Assembly (NCBI GenBank): GCA_017438975.1
Contig: JAFRUH010000030.1
Location: forward strand, 1 to 61,512
Length of the DNA stretch: 61,512 nt
Source: Bacteroidales bacterium
GTDB taxonomy: Bacteria > Bacteroidota > Bacteroidia > Bacteroidales > UBA932
Reading direction: 5' to 3'
Notes under the pieces: model-generated
The model's input: the letters and a program-made list of their open reading frames with translations, nothing else
What the model was told of the DNA's origin: nothing
Databases searched by the model: none
Shown: piece after piece, positions 1 to 8,804 of the stretch
Layout: each line of letters starts with the position of its first letter
Position numbering within the stretch: position 1 is the stretch's first letter
Translations under genes and position numbers: made by a program

Positions 1-477
1 CTGAAACGGGGATATGCCGGGGACCCCTTCGTTCCCGAACACCTCCATTACAACGAGGAGGATGACTACTTCGTCTGCCCGATGGGGCAGCACATGGAAT
101 GCGTCGGAGAGACGCATAGGACGTCGGAGCTCGGATATATCAGCACGGCCAAGAAATATCAGGCACAGAACTGTGGGAAGTGTCCACTTCGGGGAATGTG
201 CTTCAAAGGGAAGGGAAACCGCACCATTGAAGTGAACGTCAAGAGCCGCCTGTACAGGAATCAGGCTCGTGAGCGGCTTACAAGTGAGCGTGGACTATAC
301 CACCGGAGCATGCGCCCGATAGAACCGGAAGCCGTCTTCGGACAAATCAAATACGACGGCGGCTTCAAACGCTTTCATTACAAGGGGAAACAGCTCGTTG
401 AAGCAGAGTTTGCCACGCTGGCGATCGCACATAACATCCGGAAAATGATCTCGATGACGGATGCCAGCAGTCGATGA
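1..477 (+). CDS. IS1182-like transposase, C-terminal part (5' end outside window)
   Basis: The frame is open from base 1 and ends at TGA 475-477, so this is the last 158 codons of a gene that starts left of the window. It has a Cys-rich segment (FVCPMG..MECV, then CGKCPLRGMC) followed by RTIEVN and a basic C-terminal stretch with EAVFGQIKYDGGFKRFHYKG. That order is typical of the C-terminal DDE region of IS1182-family (DDE_Tnp_1_6) transposases, where the final Glu lies in the E-x-V-F-G-x-I-K stretch. The enzyme would cut and join the ends of its insertion sequence. I cannot place the element's right terminal repeat. No frameshift is seen in the visible part, so the copy could be intact. The family call is from motif recognition, not a search. 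Confidence 0.82.
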   Translation: MKRGYAGDPFVPEHLHYNEEDDYFVCPMGQHMECVGETHRTSELGYISTAKKYQAQNCGKCPLRGMCFKGKGNRTIEVNVKSRLYRNQARERLTSERGLYHRSMRPIEPEAVFGQIKYDGGFKRFHYKGKQLVEAEFATLAIAHNIRKMISMTDASSR

Positions 478-537
478 GACGGAGGTGGATATTGCTTTGA
501 CTAAAACTCGCTCGAAAAAACGACATGGGCGGAGAGG

Positions 538-579
538 AAAAAAGGAAGGTGACCAATAATCACTTATTAGTCACCTTCC
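538..579 (-). terminator. Rho-independent terminator of the 628-1269 gene
   Basis: A 16-bp stem (544-559 with 564-579, one mismatch, loop TCAC) is followed on the minus strand by six T (538-543). It lies 49 nt past the stop of the minus-strand secreted-protein gene. It also separates that gene from the IS remnant. Confidence 0.75.
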
Positions 580-627
580 CCCCTTGGTTTCGGATGATAC
601 CGGTTTTGGAGCCGGGACCGGAAAGGG

Positions 628-1269
628 TTACGGAAGGGTCACTTCCTGGAGTACCTGGCAGGAGGTCAGCTTTCCCTTCTTGTCATAGTTCTCGGTGCGG
701 ACGGCGCCGATGCCGCGGGCATACCACGTCTTCATGCTGCCGTTCACTTTGATTCCCATCATCTTGGAGGAAAACTTGCGCTCCACCACATAGCAATCGT
801 AGGTTCCGGCGGGGACGGTCGCTTTCTCCTGGGCTACCACCTTGTGGAAGGTGATGTCCTGGATGGTTTTAATCCCCATCATCTCGACGGTAACTTCCCC
901 CGTCGGGAGTTCCATGCCCACTTCGAGCTGCTTGGGGAGGACGAAGCTCGCACCCTCCGCGGAAACAGACATCCCGCCGAAATTGACGTTCACGTCTCCG
1001 TTCTTTACGGTCGTGACGGTTTCAATGGGCTCGGAGAAGGCGGTTCCGGAGATGAACAGCTGGGTCAGCTGCGTGATGGTGAAAGTGTCTCCGGCGGAGA
1101 CGACCTTTTTGATTTCCATGACGGTCGTTCCGGTTTCATTGCCCTTGGCATCCGTAGATACATAGCGGAGCTTCGCCCCTTCCGCCGCGCAGGTGAAAGG
1201 ATGCTGGGCCTGAGCCATGGCCGCTACGGCAAGGCAGAGACCGGAGAGAAAGAGAAGAGCTTTTTTCAT
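628..1269 (-). CDS. Secreted DUF3108/TapB-like protein
   Basis: This is a 213-aa protein with a clear Sec signal peptide (MKKALLFLSGLCLAVAAMAQ, cleavage probably after AMA-Q). The mature part is rich in beta strands and resembles the DUF3108/TapB-like group of secreted Bacteroidetes proteins: a VPAGTYDCYVVE segment at about residues 155-166, then a WYARGIGAVRTENYD segment that is the usual end of this fold. No catalytic motif is visible, and it probably sits in the periplasm or outer envelope. It is the last gene of a minus-strand pair, 12 nt after the small membrane protein at 1282-1542, and ends at a strong terminator. The function is unknown; the family assignment is moderate. Confidence 0.7.
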   Translation of the reverse strand: MKKALLFLSGLCLAVAAMAQAQHPFTCAAEGAKLRYVSTDAKGNETGTTVMEIKKVVSAGDTFTITQLTQLFISGTAFSEPIETVTTVKNGDVNVNFGGMSVSAEGASFVLPKQLEVGMELPTGEVTVEMMGIKTIQDITFHKVVAQEKATVPAGTYDCYVVERKFSSKMMGIKVNGSMKTWYARGIGAVRTENYDKKGKLTSCQVLQEVTLP

Positions 1270-1281
1270 GTCCGTGAAACC

Positions 1282-1542
1282 TTATTTCTTGAAAAGTTTT
1301 TTGACCTGGTTCCAGACCCAGAGAAGGACGACGGCGCCGATGAGGGCGCTGACGATCTGGCCGTACCACTGTGACCAGAAGGATCCGCCTGCACCGATGA
1401 GGCCGAGCAGCCAGCCGCCGACGAGACCGCCTAGAAGGCCGATGATGATGTTCCAGATGAGACCGCCTTTGTCCTTGACGACAAAGAAACCTGCGAGCCA
1501 TCCGGCGACGGCTCCGAAGAGCAGAGTGAGAAGGATATTCAT
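1282..1542 (-). CDS. GlsB/YeaQ/YmgE family stress-response membrane protein
   Basis: This 86-aa protein has three hydrophobic segments and the glycine-rich core of the transglycosylase-associated (GlsB/YeaQ/YmgE, PF04226) family: GWLAGFFVVKDKGG, then NIIIGLLGGLVGGWLLGLIG. A short basic tail (KKLFKK) ends it. Family members are small inner-membrane proteins induced by general stress; their biochemical role is not settled. It is the first gene of a two-gene minus-strand unit with 628-1269 and has its own promoter at 1583-1612. Confidence 0.88.
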   Translation of the reverse strand: MNILLTLLFGAVAGWLAGFFVVKDKGGLIWNIIIGLLGGLVGGWLLGLIGAGGSFWSQWYGQIVSALIGAVVLLWVWNQVKKLFKK

Positions 1543-1582
1543 GACTTCAGATATTAAATGAGGTGAAACATTCTCTTTACTG

Positions 1583-1612
1583 CAAATTTATAAAACATTC
1601 TGGAACAAACAA
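1583..1612 (-). promoter_or_regulatory. Bacteroidetes-type promoter for 1282-1542
   Basis: Read on the minus strand this is TTG (1610-1612), 19 nt, TAAATTTG (1583-1590). It matches the TTG-N19-21-TAnnTTTG consensus and leaves a leader of about 35 nt. Confidence 0.7.
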
Positions 1613-1618
1613 TAGCCG

Positions 1619-1921
1619 TTATTTCCCGATGTAGCTGCGGAGGGCTTCGACGTAGGCCGCGAAGGCAGAACGTCCCTGATCCGTGATGCGGCAGACGGTC
1701 TGCGGCATCTTGCCCTTGAACCCCTTGGAAACTTCGATGTACCCGGCCTGCTGGAGCTTGTCGATCTGCACGCTCAGGTTTCCGGAAGTGGCGCCGGTCT
1801 CCGATTTCAGGTAGACGAAGTCGGCTTCCGAAGCCTCCAGCAGGATCGACATCACGGCGAGGCGCAACTCCGAATGGAGCAGGGGATCGAGCGGCTTGAA
1901 TAATTTTTCGCCTTCTCCCAT
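1619..1921 (-). CDS. Winged-helix transcriptional regulator (ArsR/MarR-like, HTH_34)
   Basis: This is a 100-aa one-domain winged helix. LHSELRLAVMSILLEASEADFVYLKSETGATSGNLSVQIDKLQQAGYIEV gives the HTH with the recognition helix at about SGNLSVQIDKL, and the wing follows (KGKMPQTVCRITDQG). This is the short winged-helix type (PF13601) found in Bacteroidetes next to membrane proteins. The start at ATG 1919-1921 is chosen because it lies 2 nt after the stop of the upstream membrane-protein gene and begins just before the conserved first helix. It is co-transcribed with 1924-2541, so it probably controls that partner and itself. No ligand site is visible. Confidence 0.82.
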   Translation of the reverse strand: MGEGEKLFKPLDPLLHSELRLAVMSILLEASEADFVYLKSETGATSGNLSVQIDKLQQAGYIEVSKGFKGKMPQTVCRITDQGRSAFAAYVEALRSYIGK

Positions 1922-1923
1922 AA

Positions 1924-2541
1924 CTAACGGCCTCCCTCTTTCTGTAAAATGATACCCGGAATGACCAGCGCCAGGAAGCCCAGCAGTGCGAAACAGAGGA
2001 TCCGCTCCGGGGAACCTTCCGCTGAGATCAGCAGCCAGAGGGTCGAACATGCCGTCGCGACGACGGAGCAGATGCTGATGACCTTCCGGTTGATGACCGA
2101 GCCGGAGATGGCCCCGCAGAGGCCCATCATCAGGCTGATGACCAGCGTAAGGTCCAGCCTTACGGTCGCGCCGGGCGTGACCGCGGTCTTGATGAAGAAT
2201 GCGACCCAGACGAGGGCGAAGACGCCCGTTGCGAAAATGCCGAACCACATCCAGATCTTGCCGAGGATCCTGCCGATCTCGCTCTGGGGGGCTTTCTCCC
2301 GGTTCCGTTCCATGAAATACATGCAGAGCATCCCGACGGCCGTCATGGCGAACCAGAGGAAATTCCACACCGGACCGCCGGCGTACTTCCAGAGGAAATA
2401 AATGATGACGGAGGTCAGGCTTACGAGGAATCCCCAGACGATCAGGGGCTTCCCGGCGTTCTTGACGATAGTGCTGCGGCTGCGCTCGATGGTCTCCGTA
2501 ATCAGGCGGAGACTGTTTTCAACTGAAAAATTGTTTTCCAT
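1924..2541 (-). CDS. Polytopic membrane protein, partner of the winged-helix regulator
   Basis: This is 205 aa from ATG 2539-2541. An in-frame upstream extension is ignored because it lies on the promoter and is not protein-like. A short cytosolic N-terminus (ENSLRLITETIERSRSTI) precedes about six hydrophobic segments ending in LLGFLALVIPGIIL. I do not recognise a named family beyond 'membrane protein paired with a winged-helix regulator', a common Bacteroidetes gene pair. A sensor or lipid-related role would be guesswork. Confidence 0.72.
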   Translation of the reverse strand: MENNFSVENSLRLITETIERSRSTIVKNAGKPLIVWGFLVSLTSVIIYFLWKYAGGPVWNFLWFAMTAVGMLCMYFMERNREKAPQSEIGRILGKIWMWFGIFATGVFALVWVAFFIKTAVTPGATVRLDLTLVISLMMGLCGAISGSVINRKVISICSVVATACSTLWLLISAEGSPERILCFALLGFLALVIPGIILQKEGGR

Positions 2542-2615
2542 TTCTTTATCATTTAATTGGTTTCCCGACCCTTTTCCGCTCCCGTTGCGCACCGGTCCCG
2601 AATCAGAGTTCGATG

Positions 2616-2646
2616 CAAATATAAAGTAGTTTATTTTATAAACCAA
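2616..2646 (-). promoter_or_regulatory. Promoter for the 2541-1619 pair
   Basis: On the minus strand: TTG (2644-2646), 20 nt, TATATTTG (2616-2623). This is a near-perfect Bacteroidetes promoter with a leader of about 70 nt. It lies back to back with the plus-strand promoter at 2652-2684. Confidence 0.78.
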
Positions 2647-2651
2647 ATTTA

Positions 2652-2684
2652 TTTGAGATTTTTTTTCGATAAATAGTATATTTG
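2652..2684 (+). promoter_or_regulatory. Promoter for the TonB receptor, probably leaderless
   Basis: TTTG (2652-2655), 21 nt, TATATTTG (2677-2684). The ATG of the receptor is at 2689, only 4 nt after the box, so transcription should start at or beside the start codon. Confidence 0.68.
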
Positions 2685-2688
2685 TGTC

Positions 2689-5600
2689 ATGAAAAGAGGC
2701 CTTCTTCTATTGGCCGCGATCTTGCTTTTCTCCCCGCTTCTCGCCCAGGAGGTCCTGGAAGAGTCGACTTTCAGCAAGGCGGCCGGCACCAATTCACAGC
2801 TTTTCAGAGGAAAGGTCGTGAGTCGGTATACCTTCCGTTACAACGGGACCTATTTCTGGTCTCCCGCGGGTTTTGAAAAGGGAGACGTGATGTACAACGG
2901 CAAGTTGTACCGGGACGTTTCGCTCAATATCGACGCCTTTGTCCAGGAGCTGGCGGTCCGGATCGACCAGGCTTCCGCGTCCATCTATCTCGACCGCAGC
3001 CAGGTCGCCTGGTTCACGAAGGGGAGCGACCGGTTCCTGAACCTCCGGTACTTGGGCGTCGAATCGGCGGATGAAGGCTTCTTTCAGCTGATATACGACG
3101 GTCCCAACCCCGTTTTCCTGCGGATCGACAAGGTTTTCCTGTCCAATCCCGGAGACAAGAACGGGGAGATCATCGGATATGTCGATCCGGCTTATGATCC
3201 CGAAGTCATCACGTATTTCTCCGAGAGCCGGCGCTATTTCATCCTGAAGGACGGCGAGCTGGTCCGCTTGAAAAAGCAGAAGGACCTCGTCAATCTCTTC
3301 AAGGACCGGAAACGGGAGATCCGCCGCTTCCTTTCTTCCCGGGAGATCGGAGGAAGGGGGTATCCCCTCGACCGTTTCTATCCCGAGGTCATGGCCTTCC
3401 TCGACGGAAATGCCCGGCCGGAAAGCTGGTTCGGCGCCCGGACGGCTTTCTGGCGCGAAGGGGGAGGGGAAGGTTTCATCCCTTCGGTTTCGGGCCGCGT
3501 CGCCCAGGCGGACAGCCAGCGCAAGGACCTGGCCGCGGGCTTTTTCAATCCCGAGACCGCGGAAGTGACCTATGATGACGGGACCGACCAGCAGGTGACC
3601 TACCAGAACAAGGTCTATGAGATCGGCGCGCCCGTCCAGGGACGGGATGCGGCGAGAGGGAAGGTATCCGGCCGGGTGACGGATTCCCAGGACGGTCAGC
3701 CGATTCCCGGGACCGTGATCTGGGATGAACGGACCTCGACCGATGTCCGGTCGGACAAGAACGGCCGGTATTCCATCTCCCTTCCCGCGGGGGAGAATAT
3801 TCTCCATTTCAGCGAGTATACCAAGGAGGACCTTCATCTGCGCATCATTGTCCATGGGGACGGCGGCCTGGATGTCGTCATGCCGGAGAAGATCACGACC
3901 CTCCGGAGCGCTATCGTCTCGGCCGAGAGCATGGCCAGTCACCGGACGACGAAAATAGGCCTGGAGAAGGTCAGCATGAAGACCATCAGCAAGATCCCGT
4001 CCGCTTTCGGGGAGGGGGACGTACTGAAGGCGGTCCTGACCCTGCCGGGCGTCAAGTCGGTCGGGGAGGCCTCGAGCGGATTCAATGTACGGGGCGGCGC
4101 CTCGGACCAGAACCTCATCCTCTTCAACGACAATACGATTTACAATCCGAGCCATATGTTCGGTATCTTCTCTTCCTTCAACCCGGATATCGTCGACAAT
4201 ATGGAGCTGTACAAGAGTTCCATCCCGGCCGAGTACGGCGGGCGGATTTCCTCCGTCCTGAACATCCGGAGCAAGGAAGGGTCCCTGGAAAAGATCAAGG
4301 GGTCCCTCGGGATCGGCGTCCTGACCAGCCGCATCCATCTGGAAGGTCCCATCGCCAAGGGAAAGACCTCTTTTATCATGGGCGCGCGCACGACCTATTC
4401 CGACTGGCTGCTGAAACAGATGCCGAAGACCAGCGGCTACGCCGACGGAACGGCATCGTTCAGCGACGTCAACCTCGGTGTGACCCACCGGTTCACCGAC
4501 AACGACATCCTCCAGGCCTCGGGGTACTGGGCGACGGACCGCTTCGCCTTTTCGAACGACACGACCTTCCGGTACCGGAATCTCAACGCCTCCCTGCGCT
4601 ATACCCACAAGACGGAAGACGGCGGCGCCGTGACCGTCAGCACCGGGTACGACCACTTCTACAACTGCCTGGAAGACAGGGACCGGCTTACGGGATATGA
4701 CCTCGAAACCTATATCCGGCAGGCCTTCCTCAAGACGGGATGGACCCATGTCTTCGGAGACCATACCGTCGGAGCTGGCCTCTCCGCCGTCGGCTACGGC
4801 CTTTCCGGCGGGGAACTCACCCCGTATTCCTATGTCGATGAAAGCAAGGATGCGGAGGGGAACGTTTCCCGAGAAGAAGGGGTATCCTCGGTCCAGGCCG
4901 CCAGCCTCGGGACGGAATACGCCCTCGAACCGGCGGCCTATCTGTCCGATACCTGGACCCTCGGGGATTTCTCCATCGATGCGGGGGTCCGCCTCTCCGG
5001 ATTCCTGACCCCCTCGCCGCGGCGGTTTTACGGCGGCCCCGAATTCCGGCTTTCCGGGAAATACACTCCGGTCGAGAACTTTACCCTCAAAGCCGGCGTG
5101 AATACGATGAAGCAGTATATCCATCTGATTTCCAACACTTCGTCCATCTCTCCGATGGATACCTGGAAACTCAGCGACTCCAGGATCCGGCCGACGGACG
5201 GATGGCAGGGTGCCGCCGGCGTGTACTGGACCGTCTTCGACAGTTCGGTCGACCTCTCCCTCGAGGGGTACTGGAAACGGATGTACCGGTATCTCGACTA
5301 CAAATCCGGCGCCCGCCTGTCGATGAACCCGGACCTCGCGGACGATCTCGTCGAGACGACGGGAAAGGCCTACGGGGTCGAATTCATGGCGAAAAAGACC
5401 GTGGGACGGCTCAACGGATGGGTATCCTACTCCTATTCGAGAACCTTTCTTCGCGAAACGGGGGACCGCGGGGCGGCGGCCATCAACGGCGGAGCCTGGT
5501 ACAACGCTCCCTATGACAAGCCCCACGACCTCAAAGTGGCGCTCAATTACGCCCTGACCCACCGCTACAGCGTCTCCGTGAACGTCGACTATTCGACCGG

Positions 5601-5907
5601 CCGGCCGGTGACGGTCCCCGTCGGACAGTATTACTACCAGGGAGGCCTCCGCCTTGCATACTCGGCGCGGAATTCCTACCGGATCCCGGATTATTTCCGT
5701 GTCGACGCGGCGGTCAATATCGACCCGGGCCACTACCTGAAGGCCATCGCCCATACGTCGATCACCATCGGCGTCTACAATGTCACCGGGCGGCGGAATC
5801 CCTATTCCGTCTACTTCACCTCGAACCACGGAAGCCAGGTCCGCGGCTATATGCTTTCGGTCTTCGCGACCCAGATTCCGTACATCAACCTGAATATCCT
5901 GTTCTGA
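2689..5907 (+). CDS. TonB-dependent outer-membrane receptor with extra N-terminal domain
   Basis: This is 1072 aa. A signal peptide (MKRGLLLLAAILLFSPLLAQ) is followed by about 300 residues of a domain I do not recognise. Next is a carboxypeptidase-regulatory-like beta sandwich (about 325-400, KVSGRVTDSQDGQPIPG), then a plug (about 435-560, with GFNVRGGASDQNLILFND) and a long beta-barrel to the C-terminus, which ends in aromatic-rich strand NLNILF. It should import a ligand across the outer membrane using TonB energy. The next gene overlaps its stop by one base (TGATG) and encodes a DUF4249 lipoprotein, the usual partner of this receptor type. The ligand is not evident; this is not the classical SusC/SusD arrangement. 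Confidence 0.88.
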   Translation: MKRGLLLLAAILLFSPLLAQEVLEESTFSKAAGTNSQLFRGKVVSRYTFRYNGTYFWSPAGFEKGDVMYNGKLYRDVSLNIDAFVQELAVRIDQASASIYLDRSQVAWFTKGSDRFLNLRYLGVESADEGFFQLIYDGPNPVFLRIDKVFLSNPGDKNGEIIGYVDPAYDPEVITYFSESRRYFILKDGELVRLKKQKDLVNLFKDRKREIRRFLSSREIGGRGYPLDRFYPEVMAFLDGNARPESWFGARTAFWREGGGEGFIPSVSGRVAQADSQRKDLAAGFFNPETAEVTYDDGTDQQVTYQNKVYEIGAPVQGRDAARGKVSGRVTDSQDGQPIPGTVIWDERTSTDVRSDKNGRYSISLPAGENILHFSEYTKEDLHLRIIVHGDGGLDVVMPEKITTLRSAIVSAESMASHRTTKIGLEKVSMKTISKIPSAFGEGDVLKAVLTLPGVKSVGEASSGFNVRGGASDQNLILFNDNTIYNPSHMFGIFSSFNPDIVDNMELYKSSIPAEYGGRISSVLNIRSKEGSLEKIKGSLGIGVLTSRIHLEGPIAKGKTSFIMGARTTYSDWLLKQMPKTSGYADGTASFSDVNLGVTHRFTDNDILQASGYWATDRFAFSNDTTFRYRNLNASLRYTHKTEDGGAVTVSTGYDHFYNCLEDRDRLTGYDLETYIRQAFLKTGWTHVFGDHTVGAGLSAVGYGLSGGELTPYSYVDESKDAEGNVSREEGVSSVQAASLGTEYALEPAAYLSDTWTLGDFSIDAGVRLSGFLTPSPRRFYGGPEFRLSGKYTPVENFTLKAGVNTMKQYIHLISNTSSISPMDTWKLSDSRIRPTDGWQGAAGVYWTVFDSSVDLSLEGYWKRMYRYLDYKSGARLSMNPDLADDLVETTGKAYGVEFMAKKTVGRLNGWVSYSYSRTFLRETGDRGAAAINGGAWYNAPYDKPHDLKVALNYALTHRYSVSVNVDYSTGRPVTVPVGQYYYQGGLRLAYSARNSYRIPDYFRVDAAVNIDPGHYLKAIAHTSITIGVYNVTGRRNPYSVYFTSNHGSQVRGYMLSVFATQIPYINLNILF

Positions 5908-7112
5908 TGAATAAGTATCTTGCCATCCTTGCAGCGGCCGTTTCGCTCTGGTCCTGCATCTATCCCTTCACCCCGGATTTCGGGGAGGAATCCGACGGCG
6001 AAACGATTGTCATCGACGGGACGGTCCTCATCGGCCAGAGAACGGAGGTGGCCGTACGGAGCATGGCCCCGATGTCCGGCACCGCGACTCCCCAGGACCT
6101 TTCCCTGAAAAAAGGATATACCGTTTCGGTCCGGCTCGAGGACAGTTCCGGGGCGACCTACCCCGGGATCTACGACCCTACCGCGTCCGCGCATGTCATC
6201 AATACGGTCGAGGCTCCGACCGACCGGAAATACCGGCTATTCGTTGAAATCAACCGGCAGGTCTACCGGGATGGGTCCTTCTCGCGGGAAATCCGTCATT
6301 ATGAGACTCCCTGGCTGGAAGTGATGACCGCTCCCGTCATCGACGACATTACCTTCAATACGGACGGACCCTGGCTGGAAGTCAGGACCGACGCCCATTC
6401 CGAGGGCGGCGGAGAGGCCTATTTCCGCTTCGATTACGAGGAGACCTGGGAGTTCCATCCGCCCTTTGAGCCCGAATACTATTTCGATGTCGCCACCGAA
6501 CGGATCCGCCCGATGCCGGAGGACTGGGTCAACGAGGTCTACAATTGCTGGATGTCCGCAAAACCGCGCGAGCAGACGCTCTTCAGTTCCCGCGGACTGG
6601 TCGCCCCGAAGGCTGAGAAATGCCTCGTCGCCCGGTTCGGACGGGGGAACAACCGCTGCCAGGAGATGTACTCGATCCTGCTCAAGTCCATCTCCCTGAC
6701 GCGCGAAGCCTATGAGTATCACGAAACGCTGTACCGGAACTCCAATCAGGAAGGCAGTCTCTTCCAGACGACCCCCAGCGAGATCCGGGGCAACATCACC
6801 TGCGTGGAAGACAGTACGGCCCTCGTCCTCGGCTTCGTGAGCGCCTCGACCCTGACGACCCGGCGGGCCTTCATGGACGGGCGGTACTATATGGCCCCGA
6901 ATTCTGATTTCGAACTGTTCCATCCCGACTACGAGGATACGACTCCGCTGCAATACTACGCGATGGGATACCGTCCCGTCAAGGACTGGACCATCGTTAC
7001 GAACGGGGTCCCCGCGACCGCCCTCGCCTGGGCCGACCGGCGCTGCATCGACTGCGTGGTCGCCGGGGGATCCAAGAATAAACCGGCCTACTGGCCCAAC
7101 GACCACGAATAG
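5907..7112 (+). CDS. DUF4249 lipoprotein, receptor partner
   Basis: This is a 401-aa protein with a lipoprotein signal (LAAAVSLWSC, Cys17) and the DUF4249 pattern: an early beta-rich region (ETIVIDGTVLIGQRTEVAVRS), a central EYHETLYRNSNQEGSLFQTTPSEIRGNI segment, and a Cys-containing end (DRRCIDCVVAGGSKNKPAYWPN). Family members are outer-membrane lipoproteins encoded directly behind CarboxypepD_reg-type TonB receptors and are thought to form the lid or ligand-capturing partner. The start codon shares one base with the receptor stop, so translation is coupled. The substrate is unknown. Confidence 0.85.
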   Translation: MNKYLAILAAAVSLWSCIYPFTPDFGEESDGETIVIDGTVLIGQRTEVAVRSMAPMSGTATPQDLSLKKGYTVSVRLEDSSGATYPGIYDPTASAHVINTVEAPTDRKYRLFVEINRQVYRDGSFSREIRHYETPWLEVMTAPVIDDITFNTDGPWLEVRTDAHSEGGGEAYFRFDYEETWEFHPPFEPEYYFDVATERIRPMPEDWVNEVYNCWMSAKPREQTLFSSRGLVAPKAEKCLVARFGRGNNRCQEMYSILLKSISLTREAYEYHETLYRNSNQEGSLFQTTPSEIRGNITCVEDSTALVLGFVSASTLTTRRAFMDGRYYMAPNSDFELFHPDYEDTTPLQYYAMGYRPVKDWTIVTNGVPATALAWADRRCIDCVVAGGSKNKPAYWPNDHE

Positions 7113-8804
7113 ATGAAAAGGATATTGCTGCTCTTGTGCCTTGCCCTGGCCGCTCTGCCCCTGACTGCTCAGAAACGGTTGGTGGAGCGGGTCTATGTGA
7201 CCACCGACCGATCCGCCTATGTGGCCGGGGACATGCTCTGGTGCTCCGCCTTCTGCGTGGACGCATCCGGAGACAGCCCCGCTCTTTCCCGTTTCAGCGG
7301 GATCGTCTATCTGGAACTCGTTTCGTCGGCGGGGACGGAGATGACGATGAAAGTCGCCCTGAACCAAGGCCGGGGTGGAGGTGTTTTCCGCCTTCCTTCC
7401 AGCCTTCCGACCGGCAATTACCGGCTGGTCGCCTATACGGCCCAGAACCGGAACGAGACCGATCTTTCCTTCCTCTCCGCCGGCAAGACCCTCTCCGTTT
7501 TCAATACCCTTTCGACCCGGCGCGTCAAGGACGGCGTCCGGATCGCAGACTTCGGCGAATATGTCTCACGGGAGACGCCCCGGGATGCTGCGGGCAGTCT
7601 CCGGGCGAAGATCGGCCGGCACGCCAGGACATCGACTTCCGTTCCCCTGATCCTTGAAAACGGCGGTGCAGCGGCTTCCGTCAGCGTTTCCGTCTCCCTG
7701 CAGGACGGCATCAACGATCCGGAGGGAGGGACGGTGGCGGATTTCCTTTCCCGCCTGCCTGCGCCCGGAACGGTGAGTTTTTCCGATACCCGCATTCCGG
7801 AATATGAAGGAGAGATCCTCCGGGGGAGCGTCGAGGGACCCGACAAGGACAAGGTCGAGTACAACGGCACCCAGTATGCGGTCATCTCCACGGCAGGTGC
7901 CGCCTCGGACACCTATACTTCCGTCGTCCGGGACGGGAAGGCCGTCTTCTTTACGAACAATATCTATGGGGACCGGGAGCTGGTCTGCGAACTGCTCGGT
8001 TTCGGGGAGGGGACGGACTGTTTCCTCCTGATGGAATCGCCATTCCTCCGCCCGGCGGTCCGGGATATCCCGCCGCTGGTCCTTTCCCCGGACCTCAGGG
8101 AACCCCTGCTCGCCCGCCAGGCGTCCATGCAGATGCAGCGGACGGCCGCCCTCGACACGCTCGTGGAATTCCTTCCGAAACGCGAAAACCTGCTGCTGAA
8201 GGAGTCCGACGCCAAGGTCTATCACCTGGATGACTATACCCGCTTCCCGACGGTCCAGGAGGTCGTCGTCGAAATCGTCCCCGAACTGCGGATCCGGAAA
8301 GGAAAGATCTCCCGGGAGAAGGAGATCCAGATGCTCTATACCGACCGGACCGGATCCCTGAGCTACTATATGGGCGATGTCCTTGTCCTTCTCGACGGAG
8401 TCGTAGTCTCGGACCATGCCCGCCTTCTCGACTATGACGCCCTCCTTTTCGAGGATATCTGCATCTATTCCGCACCGTATACGCTAGGCGCGAAATTCTA
8501 CCGGGGGATCGTGAATTTCAAGACCAGGAAAAACGGGTCCATTGCCTTGAAGTTCACTGACCAGACGCGGGTCTTCGATTTCCAGGGAGCCTCCCTGCCG
8601 GTCGCCTATACGGGCGGAGTCCTGCAGGAAAAGGACTACAGGCAGACGATTTACTGGCATCCGCTCATCGAGGTCGGAGCCGCTTCGGAACGGACCCTGA
8701 TGATCCGGACGCCGGAACTGCCGGGTCTGTTCAAGGTTGTTGTGGAAGGTCTTGACAGCGAGGGGAATCCGATTTATTCGGAGACTTTTCTGGACGTTCG
8801 CTGA
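7113..8804 (+). CDS. Secreted MG2-like protein of the TonB/DUF4249 unit
   Basis: This is 563 aa with a signal peptide (MKRILLLLCLALAALPLTAQ). The N-terminal 120 residues (RVYVTTDRSAYVAGDMLWCSAF, then YLELVSSAG and PTGNYRLVAYT) look like the MG2-type beta-sandwich found in alpha-2-macroglobulin-like proteins. The rest is beta-rich without a motif I know; no thioester or protease motif is present. It starts immediately after the DUF4249 stop, so the three genes form one operon. This gene's 3' end overlaps queH (8731-9327) tail to tail by 74 bp. Confidence 0.72.
   Translation: MKRILLLLCLALAALPLTAQKRLVERVYVTTDRSAYVAGDMLWCSAFCVDASGDSPALSRFSGIVYLELVSSAGTEMTMKVALNQGRGGGVFRLPSSLPTGNYRLVAYTAQNRNETDLSFLSAGKTLSVFNTLSTRRVKDGVRIADFGEYVSRETPRDAAGSLRAKIGRHARTSTSVPLILENGGAAASVSVSVSLQDGINDPEGGTVADFLSRLPAPGTVSFSDTRIPEYEGEILRGSVEGPDKDKVEYNGTQYAVISTAGAASDTYTSVVRDGKAVFFTNNIYGDRELVCELLGFGEGTDCFLLMESPFLRPAVRDIPPLVLSPDLREPLLARQASMQMQRTAALDTLVEFLPKRENLLLKESDAKVYHLDDYTRFPTVQEVVVEIVPELRIRKGKISREKEIQMLYTDRTGSLSYYMGDVLVLLDGVVVSDHARLLDYDALLFEDICIYSAPYTLGAKFYRGIVNFKTRKNGSIALKFTDQTRVFDFQGASLPVAYTGGVLQEKDYRQTIYWHPLIEVGAASERTLMIRTPELPGLFKVVVEGLDSEGNPIYSETFLDVR

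Noticed and set aside
2794-5829. A 1011-codon open frame on the minus strand opposite the TonB receptor
   Set aside because: Its composition is rich in Gly, Arg, Asp and Val, as expected for the antisense of a GC-rich gene, and it has no domain pattern. The plus-strand receptor is unambiguous.
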